A stretch of DNA of 31,368 nt from an uncultured Candidatus Saccharibacteria bacterium (GCA_947364965.1 CANAUU010000001.1:1-31368); one strand, 5' to 3'; shown: positions 15,700-23,879, counted from the first letter of the stretch. A program made the numbers and translations. Notes: a model not told the origin generated them from the sequence alone.

Positions 15700-16929
15700 C
15701 TACCGCACCACCGCGAACTTATTTTTCCCCCGTTTCAGCAGTGCGACCTGCTCAATTGCCATGTCTTCGGCCACTTTCTCCCCGTTCACCGTAATCGCCC
15801 CCGCCGCTGCCAATTTCCGCGCCTCGCCCTTGCTTGCCGCGAGTCCAGTCGCCACCAGCGCATCAAACAGCCGCGAACCCCGAGCCGCGCAAGCTAAATA
15901 TTCCCCAAACTCCGCAATCTCATCTCCCGTCAACTCCGCCAAACTCCCCCCAAACAGCCTCTCGGTCAGCGCCGCGACCGCTTCCGCTGCCTCGGCCCCA
16001 TGCACCACCGACGTCACCCCGAGCGCCAGCGCTTTTTGCGCCGCCCGCCGCTCCGGGTGCTCGGCCTGTTCTGCCAAAATCCGCTCGACTTCCTCTTTCG
16101 TGAGTAGGGTGTAAATCTTCATGAGATATTCCACCGACGTATCCGGCTGGTTCAGCCAAAATTGATAAAAGTCAAAAATCGTCGTGTAATTTCCTGAGCC
16201 GCTGTCGGAAGCAGCTAACCAAATCGCATTCCCCTCCGACTTCCCGAACTTTCGTCCCGTCACCGGGTCAATCACTAGCGGCGTCGACCACGCGTCAGCC
16301 GCCCCGCCCTCCAACCGCTTGATCAAATGAATTCCCGTTGAGCAGTTCCCGAACTGGTCCGCCCCGCACAGCTGCAAATCCACCCCATATTTCCGATACA
16401 AATGTAAGAAATCATACCCCTGAATCAGCGTATACGAAAACTCGGCATAAGAAATCCCGCTCCCGCCTTCGCCGATCCGGTTCTGAACAAACTGCCGGTC
16501 GAGCAGCTGCGTCATCGAGAACGATTTCCCAACCTCACGCAAAAACTCCAGATACCCAATATCCTTAAACCAATCATAATTGTCTACCATCACTAAGTCA
16601 TCACTATTGACAACTCGCCGCATTTGTGCCGCAATACAGGCCTTATTATGCTCAACTTCCTCCAGTGGCTTCAAATCCCGCTCCCCGTTATCTTTCGGGT
16701 CGCCAATTTGCCCGGTCGCCCCGCCCGCCAGCAAGAACGGCTGATAGCCGTGCCGCACAAAACACGCACACATCATCGCCGCCGCCAAGTTCCCAATCGT
16801 CAGGGAATCAGCCGAGGGATCCGCTCCCCAATAGAACTTTTTGCTCGGGCGCATGTCCAACTCCGCCGGATCCTTAATCGTTGTTTCCGCATAAAACCCC
16901 CGCCAAATAAGTTCCTCTGATAGTTTCAT
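15700..16929 (-). CDS. tyrS: Tyrosyl-tRNA synthetase
   Basis: 409 aa, usual length. Class I Rossmann core with YWGADPSADSLTIGNL (the HIGH position reads TIGN, 44-47), tyrosine/ATP site segments GGATGQIGDPK (68-78) and YTLIQGYDF (165-173), LCGADQFGN (187-194), and the KMSKS-type loop KFGKS (226-230). The C-terminal S4 RNA-binding domain covers about 345-405 (SKGEARKLAAAGAITVNGEKV). It charges tRNA-Tyr. The start at 16929 has only a weak AGGA and no good -10 at the leaderless distance, so it may be read from the promoter at 17263 through the mini-gene at 17205. Confidence 0.95.
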   Translation of the reverse strand: MKLSEELIWRGFYAETTIKDPAELDMRPSKKFYWGADPSADSLTIGNLAAAMMCACFVRHGYQPFLLAGGATGQIGDPKDNGERDLKPLEEVEHNKACIAAQMRRVVNSDDLVMVDNYDWFKDIGYLEFLREVGKSFSMTQLLDRQFVQNRIGEGGSGISYAEFSYTLIQGYDFLHLYRKYGVDLQLCGADQFGNCSTGIHLIKRLEGGAADAWSTPLVIDPVTGRKFGKSEGNAIWLAASDSGSGNYTTIFDFYQFWLNQPDTSVEYLMKIYTLLTKEEVERILAEQAEHPERRAAQKALALGVTSVVHGAEAAEAVAALTERLFGGSLAELTGDEIAEFGEYLACAARGSRLFDALVATGLAASKGEARKLAAAGAITVNGEKVAEDMAIEQVALLKRGKNKFAVVR

Positions 16930-17121
16930 AATTTCCTAATTTTAAGTTTTTCTTGGGAGCATTGGGGCATTTCTTCGGCGAAGTCCTCTGGCACAAACCC
17001 TTCCAGCAAACCCTATGGTAAACCCTCAGGTCAAACCTTCCAGCCAGCCCGAGGCCCTAAAGCCTCAAAAGTCTAGACATTGACGTCAAAGCGTGATAGA
17101 ATGGGGTTATAAGATTAAGTT
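16930..17121. other. tyrS upstream region with tandem AAACCC repeats
   Basis: AAACCC occurs at 16995, 17008 and 17020, and AAACCT at 17033, a 12 to 13 bp period. There is also a hairpin CTTCGGCGAAG near 16973 and GAGGC/GCCTC near 17050-17066. On the plus strand TGATAGAAT at 17094-17102 resembles an extended -10. No gene seen. Confidence 0.4.
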
Positions 17122-17205
17122 TTACTTTCGCTTCTTCTTTTTAGATTTAGCGAAAGTAATTTTTGCTTCCAGACGTAAACGCCCGAGGCTCAGCCTAATC
17201 GACAT
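17122..17205 (-). CDS. 27-residue basic mini-protein
   Basis: ATG at 17205, 27 codons, TAA at 17122. The product begins MSIRLSLGRLRLEAK and ends in FAKSKKKKRK, so it has an amphipathic, Leu/Arg-rich N-terminus and a very basic C-terminus. AAGGAG (17210-17215) lies 4 nt before the ATG and an extended -10 (TGATATAAT, minus strand, 17263-17271) about 58 nt before it, so all signals of a real gene are there. The end of the frame forms an 8-bp inverted repeat (17124-17131 with 17150-17157). It could be a ribosome-associated or nucleic-acid-binding peptide, or a leader peptide for tyrS. I do not recognise a family. Confidence 0.55.
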   Translation of the reverse strand: MSIRLSLGRLRLEAKITFAKSKKKKRK

Positions 17206-17262
17206 AACACTCCTTTCTACAAATTATTAACTTTATCTAGGCACCCCGTCGCTCCTATCCGT

Positions 17263-17271
17263 ATTATATCA
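17263..17271 (-). promoter_or_regulatory. Promoter of the mini-gene, possibly also tyrS
   Basis: Minus strand TGA-TATAAT, weak -35. Expected start about 17256, leaving a leader of about 50 nt before the mini-gene. Confidence 0.6.
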
Positions 17272-17388
17272 CGCCTCCCCAGTTTTTCCGAAAAACCCAG
17301 GCGCAAAAATCTCAAACTTAGGGATGACCGGCCGAAAGCCCGAGGGCAGAACTCCAAAAATCCGCCACCCGTCGCCATGCCTCCTCCG

Positions 17389-17397
17389 TGCTATAAT
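17389..17397 (+). promoter_or_regulatory. Promoter of the phosphomannomutase-like gene
   Basis: TGC-TATAAT (17389-17397). The start codon lies 24 nt after the box, so this gene has a short leader with its own ribosome-binding site. Confidence 0.65.
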
Positions 17398-17421
17398 AGT
17401 CTTATCTAATTGGAGTTTCAT

Positions 17422-18342
17422 ATGAACAACACCCCAACTTTAACCCTCAAAAAACGCATTCTCTCTTTCGACGTCGACCAAACCCTGAACGTCGCCAAGA
17501 CCCCCATCCCGCCCGAAATGGCCAAAGTTTTGACGAAATGCCTAGATTATTTCGAAATCTGCCCAATTTCCGGCCAAAAGTTCGAGCAATTCCTCATCCA
17601 AATCGTCGCGCCCCTGAAACAAGCCGGCGCCACCCCCGGCCAGCTCCGCCATCTCCACCTTTTTGTCGCCCAGGGCACCCAATACTACGTATATGACCCC
17701 GGAAACAACTCCGAAAACTCCAACCATTCCGCCACTCTCGCCAATTCCGCCACCCCCGACCAAGAAACCGTCGACGCCCCGAATCCTAAAACCTCCGCAG
17801 ATCCCACCTCCCCCGATTCCTGGCGCCAAGTCTATAATTACCCCCTCAAAGAAGACGATGTTGTAAAAATCACAACAACCCTCGAAGAATCCGCCAGGGA
17901 ATTAGGCTATTGGGAAGCCGACAAGCTCGCTGAAGGCGACGAAATCATCGAAAATCGCCTCTCCCAAATCACTTTCTCTGCCCTCGGTCAAACTGCCGGC
18001 ACCGAAGCTAAATATGCCTGGGATCCCGACCTCAAAAAACGCGAAGCCATCGTCGCCAAATGCCGCGAAAAACTCCCCGATTTCCTCTATGAAATCGGTG
18101 GCACCACCTCTATCAATGTCGCCGCTCCCGGCATGAATAAAGAATTCGGCATGACCCACCTCCTCGAGGAGCTCCACGCCGCCAAATCCGACGTCCTCTA
18201 CTTCGGCGACATGACCCAGCCCGGCGGCAACGATTACCCCGTCGTCCAACTCGGCATCGACACTATCACCGTCCGTTCCCACGAAGACACTCTCTTTGCC
18301 CTCCGCGGCATTCTCGCCGCCCTCGGTGCCGGCGTTGTATAG
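17422..18342 (+). CDS. Phosphomannomutase-like HAD-superfamily phosphatase/mutase
   Basis: 306 aa from the ATG at 17422; TGGAG at 17411-17415 supports this over an in-frame TTG at 17410. The HAD nucleophile motif is SFDVDQTL (Asp17, Asp19). GGTTSINVAAPGMNKEFGM (about 228-246) and FGDMTQPGGNDYPV (about 258-271) are the lysine and metal motifs in the form typical of the eukaryotic-type (HAD-IIB) phosphomannomutases. It would interconvert mannose-6- and mannose-1-phosphate, or act as a sugar phosphatase. A Ser/Asn/Thr-rich insert of about 40 residues (about 92-132) in the cap region is unusual. A HAD-IIB phosphatase with other specificity remains possible. Confidence 0.82.
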   Translation: MNNTPTLTLKKRILSFDVDQTLNVAKTPIPPEMAKVLTKCLDYFEICPISGQKFEQFLIQIVAPLKQAGATPGQLRHLHLFVAQGTQYYVYDPGNNSENSNHSATLANSATPDQETVDAPNPKTSADPTSPDSWRQVYNYPLKEDDVVKITTTLEESARELGYWEADKLAEGDEIIENRLSQITFSALGQTAGTEAKYAWDPDLKKREAIVAKCREKLPDFLYEIGGTTSINVAAPGMNKEFGMTHLLEELHAAKSDVLYFGDMTQPGGNDYPVVQLGIDTITVRSHEDTLFALRGILAALGAGVV

Positions 18343-18475
18343 CCCTAAAACCGTTTCAGCGGAAGCCATTGCGCGCCGCCAAGCCTCTTCGGTACCGGCT
18401 TTACTAGCATCAAACCGCTCATCTAGCGCCGAACCCCGCAACCCCCCATCATCTCAAACCGTCCAAAACCAAGGA

Positions 18476-18504
18476 AAAAGGCCCCGTCAATGACGGGACC
18501 TTTT
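18476..18504 (-). terminator. Terminator of orphan gene 18582-19418
   Basis: GGCCCCGTC (18480-18488) pairs with GACGGGACC (18492-18500), flanked by AAAA and TTTT. The one C-A mismatch on the plus strand becomes a G-U pair in minus-strand RNA, which fits the minus-strand gene; a run of Us follows in that direction. Confidence 0.9.
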
Positions 18505-18581
18505 GTCCAATGTGCTACCGTATTCCAAAATTGCTGTATGCGTACAGCTCGTCATACAGGACATCGTCAGAGCGACGTTAT

Positions 18582-19418
18582 TTATCCCTTGCCCTGGGTG
18601 ACGTACCCGGGCTTGGAGTAAAAATACGCGCACGAGACGGTGTCCCATTTCCAGATACCACCCGGAATCTGGTCGAAGTCTCCGTCCGGCATCTTGTCGA
18701 TTACCACAGCGACGTCCATGTTGTCGGGATAGAGTGCCACTGCCTTGCCGGTCCACCCCTCAGGTACGGTGTAATCGGAGACGATTATTGCGGCTTTAGC
18801 GCCATCCTCGGTGGTGCCACGCAGGATGACAGTGCCATCCGTGGTGACAACGCAGAGGTGCGATCCGCAAAATTGCCCGAGGGGCATGGTGGCGCTCCCA
18901 CCGAGGTCAGCGGCTGTCTTCGTCAGCCAATTGTCCTCAGCAACGCCCTTGAACCAGGGCGCCAGTGTGGCGGCCTGTTCGGTCATCGACTGATCATCAA
19001 GGGTCTCGCTACCGGAGTCGCTCGGCTCTTCGCCGGGGTTCTCGCTGTTGTCGGGAGTGGTGCTGGGGTTGGGATTGACGTCCTGGCTCGTGCTGGGGTT
19101 GGTGTCATCTCCCGACTTGTTGTTAACTGCCGGAATCACGACCTTGAACATGACGGTCAAAAGAATACCCACCACGACCGCAAATACGATCCCGCGAATC
19201 ACCCACTTGCCCCATCCGCCTTTCCGGCGGCGCCCGTTGTTGCCATTATCGGCGTTGCTGGGCGGGGGCGCAAAGGGATCCGTAGGCGGCGGAGTCTGCG
19301 GTGCTGCCGGTGCCGGCCGAGGAGCCGGTGGAGGCGGCGGGGGTGTCGGCCGCGCAGATGCGCTGCCTGTCAGATCGGACAAATCGATACCACTGAAGTT
19401 GCCATTGAATCGTGCCAT
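18582..19418 (-). CDS. Orphan Pro-rich single-pass membrane protein (278 aa)
   Basis: Order: short N-terminus (MARFNGNFSGIDLSDLTGS); a Pro/Ala-rich cytoplasmic stretch (about 20-62); a basic RRRKGGWGKW anchor; one membrane helix (about 77-98, GIVFAVVVGILLTVMFKVVI); a Ser/Pro/Asp-rich extracellular linker (about 103-150); and a compact C-terminal domain (about 155-278) with two Cys in QFCGSHLCVV. The charge pattern puts the C-terminal domain outside. No family recognised. It uses orphan-class promoter 5, and GGGAGGG (19426-19432) lies 7 nt before the ATG. Probably a surface-exposed protein. Confidence 0.85.
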   Translation of the reverse strand: MARFNGNFSGIDLSDLTGSASARPTPPPPPPAPRPAPAAPQTPPPTDPFAPPPSNADNGNNGRRRKGGWGKWVIRGIVFAVVVGILLTVMFKVVIPAVNNKSGDDTNPSTSQDVNPNPSTTPDNSENPGEEPSDSGSETLDDQSMTEQAATLAPWFKGVAEDNWLTKTAADLGGSATMPLGQFCGSHLCVVTTDGTVILRGTTEDGAKAAIIVSDYTVPEGWTGKAVALYPDNMDVAVVIDKMPDGDFDQIPGGIWKWDTVSCAYFYSKPGYVTQGKG

Positions 19419-19501
19419 AGAAATACCCTCCCATTTCTTGATTTTTGGAATATTGTTAACGGTCCGAGACCGGCGCGGTCTTGAACCATTCGCCTATCTC
19501 T
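19419..19501 (-). promoter_or_regulatory. 5' leader (about 83 nt) of the Pro-rich orphan gene
   Basis: Contains the hairpin AGACCG-3 nt-CGGTCT (19467-19481) near the 5' end, then an unstructured A-rich stretch and the ribosome-binding site. Confidence 0.55.
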
Positions 19502-19507
19502 GCCCTC

Positions 19508-19536
19508 ATTGTAGCACACATCATCAAAAAAGTCAA
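19508..19536 (-). promoter_or_regulatory. Orphan-class promoter 5
   Basis: Minus strand TTGACT (19536-19531), 17-bp spacer ending TGTGC, TACAAT (19513-19508). Confidence 0.85.
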
Positions 19537-19673
19537 TAGTAATTATGTATATTTTACCATAAAAACAATCATAAAACTCTAAACCCCAAAAACCACAACC
19601 AAAACCCCAGAAACCGACATTCCCCGCAAACAAGGTTAGCTTAAATAATATTCCTCCACCCGGCTCCTTGTGT

Positions 19674-19679
19674 TATAAT
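19674..19679 (+). promoter_or_regulatory. -10 box of tpiA (leaderless)
   Basis: TGT-TATAAT with the box ending 6 nt before the ATG at 19686. Confidence 0.75.
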
Positions 19680-19685
19680 TAAACT

Positions 19686-20456
19686 ATGAAATCATATATC
19701 GTGGGCAACTGGAAGATGAACTTTTCCGTCGGTGAATCTTCAGTATATCTTCATAAACTCCTTGAACGGATTCGAGCATATCGCGACATTGAAGTAGTCG
19801 TCGCGCCGTCTTTCGTCGCTCTCCAGCCCCTCTCGCTCCAGATCGACCGCAAAAAAATCCGCCTCGCCGCCCAGGCTGCCAATCCCCACGATTTTGGCCC
19901 CTATACCGGCGCTATTAGCTGCACTCAGCTTCGTGGCATTGTCGATTATTGCCTAGTTGGCCATTCCGAACGCCGCCAGCTCTTCCACGCCAGCGACAAA
20001 GACATCCGCGCCACCGTCGCTGCCGCCATCCGCAACCAAATCGCCCCTGTTCTTTTCCTCGGTGAAACCGAAACTGAGCGCACCTTCGGTGAAACCGAAG
20101 ATGTCCTCCGCGATCAACTCCTCGGCGGTCTTTCCGAAGTCTCGACCGAAGATATCTCGAAAGTTATCCTCGCCTACGAGCCAGTCTGGGCTATCAGCAC
20201 GACGACTGGTTGCCGCCTCGCTTCTCCGGACGAAGTGGCGGACTCTGTCGATTTCATTCGCCGCACCCTTGCCTCGACCTATGGTCAAGACATTGCCGAA
20301 AGCGTCCCGATCCTCTTCGGTGGCGGCGTCACTCCGTCGAACGCCGGCGCTTATCTGACTGTGCCTGGCGTCAATGGTCTCGCGCTCGGCTCCTCTAGCC
20401 TGATTGGTGATCAATTCGCCGAAATTATCGAAATTGCTAAAAAGGTCACTTCATAG
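19686..20456 (+). CDS. tpiA: Triosephosphate isomerase
   Basis: 256 aa, usual length. Catalytic residues are in place: Asn8 and Lys10 (GNWKMN), His93 (VGHSERR), Glu165 (AYEPVWAI); the phosphate-binding GGGV loop and GLALGSSSL follow. It interconverts dihydroxyacetone phosphate and glyceraldehyde-3-phosphate, which links to the phosphoketolase route in this window. The next gene starts 3 nt after its stop. Confidence 0.97.
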   Translation: MKSYIVGNWKMNFSVGESSVYLHKLLERIRAYRDIEVVVAPSFVALQPLSLQIDRKKIRLAAQAANPHDFGPYTGAISCTQLRGIVDYCLVGHSERRQLFHASDKDIRATVAAAIRNQIAPVLFLGETETERTFGETEDVLRDQLLGGLSEVSTEDISKVILAYEPVWAISTTTGCRLASPDEVADSVDFIRRTLASTYGQDIAESVPILFGGGVTPSNAGAYLTVPGVNGLALGSSSLIGDQFAEIIEIAKKVTS

Positions 20457-20459
20457 CTC

Positions 20460-22427
20460 ATGGATAAATCCGTCAACCAGTCTCGTCTCTCGCGTTCCCA
20501 GCTTCCGCCCACGGAAGCCGGTAATGCTGCGTTGAGCCTCGACCAGTTGACCGACCTCGATCAAGCCATCAGTCTCAGCCGTGGCGGTCGTGCCGAGACT
20601 TCCTCTCGCCCCGCCGCTATCATTCCGCGCTCCGTTCCAAAAAGCGCTCCGAAACCTACCCCAAAACCAACTCCAAAGTCCGCACAACCCCCCGTTTCAT
20701 CTCAAGAGCCGACCTCTACTTCGTCCCGTCCAGCACCCATTATTATCCCAGCTACTCCCGCCTCATCCACGGACTTTGCCCCCGCCGCAAACGTCGCCCC
20801 GGCTACAGACGCAGCCGTAAGCCCTGTTGAAGCCTCCATGAACTCTACTAAAACCCCGTCAGCAAGCTCCGCCGAACCCTCGAAACCGCCCGTCGTCCCC
20901 GTCCGCTCCGCGAAAGAAGTCATCAATGCTATGTATGCCGCCGAGAACCCTGCTCGCTTGAGTGATTATTTAGGCACCTCTGCTAAAGAAATCATCAATA
21001 ACTCTCGCCCCGCCGCTTCCGACCGCGACGCGAAATCCGCCTCCAGCCTCCACCACGCCTCCAGTCAGCGCAAAATGGAAGCCACTCGCCCGTCGGCTTC
21101 AGCCATTTTCCGCGCCGCCAAATCCGAAACCACGGTCGTCCGCACCTCCCTCGAGCTCGATCCGAAATCCCCCAAATCCGTCAAAGTCGCTAAGTCGGCG
21201 ACCAAATCCCCCGCAAAACCCTCTCCAATCGTCATCAACTCTCGCTCCCGTGCCGAGAACTCCCGTTTTGAAGGCTCCCGCGCCAGCCGCGCACAAAACG
21301 ATGATTTTAACACCAATACCTCTCGTTTTGCCTCCCGACCAACCGCATCGGTTCGCCCGAAAAAGGGTCAAATCAAAATCACTACCCCCTCTCCGACTTC
21401 TATCGCTGTCTCCGCAATCGAGCACGCCGCCGGCACCGTCACGGGCGCCGCAGCCGCTAAAACCGCCGCCAAATCTTCCTCGAGCATTAAAGCCACGAAA
21501 CCTGCTTCAAAATCCACCAAACCCCGCCCGCGCGGCCTCGTCCAAGATATCGCTCGCCCTGCTCACGGTGCCCGAGCCTTCTCTGACTTCTCGACCCCCG
21601 ATAGCCCTGTCCGCAACGCTCGACCTCTCGCTAACTTCTCGGACGCCGACGACGATGACGTCATCCCAATTTCCCGCACCCCCAGAATCACGAAATCCAC
21701 CCGCCCCAAAGCAGGGAATGACGCCGTCCAAAACCGTCAAAATCTCCCCGCTGATTCCGTCAAACGCCGCTTCCGCCTCGCGCCGAAGGGTTTTGCCGCC
21801 AAAAAGCCCGAGCAGGCTCGCCCCGCCCGTCGCAAATTTATGAGCTTTAGCAATCCTGACTATACCGTCCCCGTTCCGAAGTCCACTCCCGCTATCGAAA
21901 TCTACGGCATGACCGAACCTACCCCGAAAGAAGTTTCCGAGAAGGATGGTCTGGGCGTTGTCGAAGACTATCGCCCCGCCAATCCCGACAACCCCGCCAT
22001 GGGTACTTCCGCTTCCAACCACGCCAGTTCTCGCCCCCTCCCCGACGAACCTGTCGCCAAGTCCACCCCTGACAACAACCGCTATGCCCTCGGCGGTCAG
22101 TCGCCCTTCTTCCTCAAGTCGGTCAGCGTCGAGAAGCGCCCTCTCTCTGATGCCCCGACCCGTCGCGCTGACACCATTTCCCCAATCTACACCGACCTCG
22201 GCGACGAAGTCCCCCGCAAGAACGTCTATGACGGCAAATCCGCCTCCAAATCCGCCAAATCCCAAAAATCCGCCAAAAAGACCAACCCTCGCGACCTCCC
22301 ACAACGCCCCACCGTCATTATTCCTTCAAATCGCCGCTCTCATACCCCCCTCTTCCTCCTCCTCATTCTCACCGTCATTCTCGGCGCCGCCGTTGGCGCT
22401 GCCGTTTATTTCTTCTTTTTCCAATAA
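20460..22427 (+). CDS. Long disordered, tail-anchored membrane protein (655 aa)
   Basis: About 620 residues of low-complexity sequence rich in Ser, Pro, Ala, Lys and Arg, then one C-terminal membrane helix (about 630-651, LFLLLILTVILGAAVGAAVYFFFF). There is no signal peptide, so the bulk should sit in the cytoplasm with the C-terminus inserted. Short recurring pieces such as KSAKEVINAMYAAEN and LSDYLGTSAKEIIN (about 145-180) may be the only folded spots. The start ATG lies 3 nt after the tpiA stop, so the genes are coupled. No homology recognised. Confidence 0.8.
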   Translation: MDKSVNQSRLSRSQLPPTEAGNAALSLDQLTDLDQAISLSRGGRAETSSRPAAIIPRSVPKSAPKPTPKPTPKSAQPPVSSQEPTSTSSRPAPIIIPATPASSTDFAPAANVAPATDAAVSPVEASMNSTKTPSASSAEPSKPPVVPVRSAKEVINAMYAAENPARLSDYLGTSAKEIINNSRPAASDRDAKSASSLHHASSQRKMEATRPSASAIFRAAKSETTVVRTSLELDPKSPKSVKVAKSATKSPAKPSPIVINSRSRAENSRFEGSRASRAQNDDFNTNTSRFASRPTASVRPKKGQIKITTPSPTSIAVSAIEHAAGTVTGAAAAKTAAKSSSSIKATKPASKSTKPRPRGLVQDIARPAHGARAFSDFSTPDSPVRNARPLANFSDADDDDVIPISRTPRITKSTRPKAGNDAVQNRQNLPADSVKRRFRLAPKGFAAKKPEQARPARRKFMSFSNPDYTVPVPKSTPAIEIYGMTEPTPKEVSEKDGLGVVEDYRPANPDNPAMGTSASNHASSRPLPDEPVAKSTPDNNRYALGGQSPFFLKSVSVEKRPLSDAPTRRADTISPIYTDLGDEVPRKNVYDGKSASKSAKSQKSAKKTNPRDLPQRPTVIIPSNRRSHTPLFLLLILTVILGAAVGAAVYFFFFQ

Positions 22428-22516
22428 ACTTTGGCGTCAAACCAGTCATAAAACACCCTGCCCTTACCGTAGTTGTTCTATAACCTTGCTAAAATCCCTT
22501 AGTCTCAACTTAACCA

Positions 22517-22545
22517 TTGACATTTTGAACAATCTGTGCTACAAT
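22517..22545 (+). promoter_or_regulatory. Orphan-class promoter 2
   Basis: TTGACA (22517-22522), 17-bp spacer ending TGTGC, TACAAT (22540-22545). Confidence 0.85.
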
Positions 22546-22551
22546 AGAAAG

Positions 22552-22763
22552 ATAAGTACCTTAATATGCTGTTTTCTGACGAAAATTTCTGGCAAAAAAT
22601 ATAGCAAAATAGCCTAATAAGCCAGAATTGTTCGCCATGAGCTAGATCCGAGGTAATCTTTTTGACGCCCAGGATACAAGTCTGCTTCGCGTAAGTTGAC
22701 TGGTATCCTGCGGCGCCATCGGTGATAAACCCGCAGAGATTATTTTTGAGGAGGATCTTTCCC
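22552..22763 (+). promoter_or_regulatory. Structured 5' leader (about 212 nt) of orphan gene 22764
   Basis: Hairpin TTTTC/GAAAA (22572-22585) near the 5' end. A long stem follows: CAGGATAC (22670-22677) with GTATCCTG (22703-22710), and inside it AGTC/GACT and CTT/AAG. A third hairpin CTGCGG/CCGCAG comes just after. GAGGAGGA (22748-22755) lies 8 nt before the ATG. Confidence 0.6.
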
Positions 22764-23447
22764 ATGAAAGTCCTGAACGCCAAAATCGACAGCAACCAGC
22801 AACTCGCCACCACCATTCTCCGTACTATCGAGCGACTGGTCTGTGATCACAGCTCCGCCGTCAAAGACGGCTGGCGCGCCATCATTGAGATGCAGTGCTA
22901 CTACGAAGATGACCCCTATTTCCGACTGGACGTCCAGAGCAACCGGGGCGGCGGCAACTACGCCGAAGCCAAGATGGCCATGCTGGACAACTTTGGCGAT
23001 TTGCCCGCTACCGGCCTGGAAGACCCGAAACACTTCGTCGAGTGCATCAATCAGTTCTTCGATGGGTTTCCCGACGCCAGTACGATCCACGAGATCGTGT
23101 GCAGGATTTCCGTGCTGGATTACATCGAGCAGATGCCGAAAGATGTCGCCGAGTTCCTGCGCGAACACGGGTTGACCAGCTACAAGGGCGCCATTCGCGT
23201 CCCCTACGAGATTCTGGTCTCCACCGAACAGGGCAGTATCGGCACCGAGACCGGCGAAATTCGTATCGCCTTCAGCGGCGCCGAGGAGTGGCAGGACCTG
23301 TTCTTCGCCACCGAAATCCTGGCCGAGCTCCAGCAGGCTTTGAACAAGTTCTGGGAATGCGACCAGATTTGGTTCAACCTCCGCGACCTTCAGGCCGACC
23401 CGCGGACAGAAATGTGGCTCAAGCTCCTGGGCGTCCAGGAAGCATAA
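22764..23447 (+). CDS. Orphan acidic hypothetical protein (227 aa)
   Basis: Starts MKVLNAKIDSNQQLA. The ATG at 22764 is chosen because of GAGGAGGA 8 nt upstream; an in-frame GTG at 22722 lies inside a leader hairpin. The protein is acidic and soluble-looking with predicted mixed helix/strand, for example AIIEMQCYYEDDPYFRLDVQ and FFATEILAELQQALNKFWE. No signal, membrane helix or known motif. Codon use matches the other orphan genes (CTG, GAG, CAG, AAG). Single-gene unit with its own promoter, leader and terminator. Confidence 0.82.
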   Translation: MKVLNAKIDSNQQLATTILRTIERLVCDHSSAVKDGWRAIIEMQCYYEDDPYFRLDVQSNRGGGNYAEAKMAMLDNFGDLPATGLEDPKHFVECINQFFDGFPDASTIHEIVCRISVLDYIEQMPKDVAEFLREHGLTSYKGAIRVPYEILVSTEQGSIGTETGEIRIAFSGAEEWQDLFFATEILAELQQALNKFWECDQIWFNLRDLQADPRTEMWLKLLGVQEA

Positions 23448-23531
23448 TCCGCATCTTCGGTAATTCACACTCTCAGCATAGAAAACAGCATCCGCTAGAA
23501 CGCGACCACTAAATCGCACGCCTAGCAACCA

Positions 23532-23561
23532 AAGCCCCGAGGCACATTCGCTTCGGGGCTT
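23532..23561 (+). terminator. Terminator of orphan gene 22764
   Basis: AAGCCCCGA (23532-23540) pairs with TCGGGGCTT (23553-23561). The left arm closely resembles that of the terminator at 15669. Confidence 0.8.
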
Positions 23562-23659
23562 CCCCTTTCCGGAATATTAAAACAGCTCCCTTTAATAAAC
23601 CTCACAAGCCAAAACTCTACCTTCCAACAAAAAATCCCGAGCAGAACTCCGGGTTTTCA

Positions 23660-23734
23660 TGGTGCGAGTGGAGAGAATCGAACTCTCATCCCAAGTTTGG
23701 AAAACTTGTATACTAGCCGCTGTACTACACTCGC
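23660..23734 (-). tRNA. tRNA-Gly(TCC)
   Basis: Read on the minus strand: 7-bp acceptor stem GCGAGTG/CACTCGC, D-arm GTAC/GTAT-type, anticodon stem CAAGT/ACTTG around TTTCCAA (anticodon TCC), T-arm with GTTCGATTC, and an encoded CCA end (23660-23662). The promoter TGG-TATAAT lies at 23744-23752, about 10 nt before the mature 5' end. Confidence 0.93.
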
Positions 23735-23743
23735 GTCCCACCC

Positions 23744-23752
23744 ATTATACCA
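23744..23752 (-). promoter_or_regulatory. Promoter of tRNA-Gly
   Basis: Minus strand TGG-TATAAT directly upstream of the tRNA. Confidence 0.6.
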
Positions 23753-23768
23753 CATCTCAGTATGGTTT

Positions 23769-23795
23769 AACGAACAAAAGTTAATATTGTTCGTT
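23769..23795. repeat. Perfect 9-bp inverted repeat
   Basis: AACGAACAA (23769-23777) pairs with TTGTTCGTT (23787-23795), loop 9 nt. No U-run on either side. It lies beside the large hairpin at 23880 and may belong to the same RNA. Confidence 0.5.
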
Positions 23796-23879
23796 GATGC
23801 TTAGAAGTAGACTTCTTGAGGACTCCCGCGACCAACGGGGAGCGGATAGCGCGAATTGGCTCGATGACGCTTTTTCGGG

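Noticed and set aside
16930..17205. T-box riboswitch before tyrS
   Set aside because: No T-box sequence (AGGGTGGNACCGCG-type) or antiterminator pairing was found.
18510..19484. 324-codon plus-strand frame opposite the Pro-rich orphan
   Set aside because: It covers the minus-strand gene with a clear membrane helix, promoter and terminator; Arg-rich end is typical of an antisense shadow.
22740..23528. 262-codon minus-strand frame opposite orphan gene 22764
   Set aside because: No start signals, and it covers the terminator and ribosome-binding site of the plus-strand gene.
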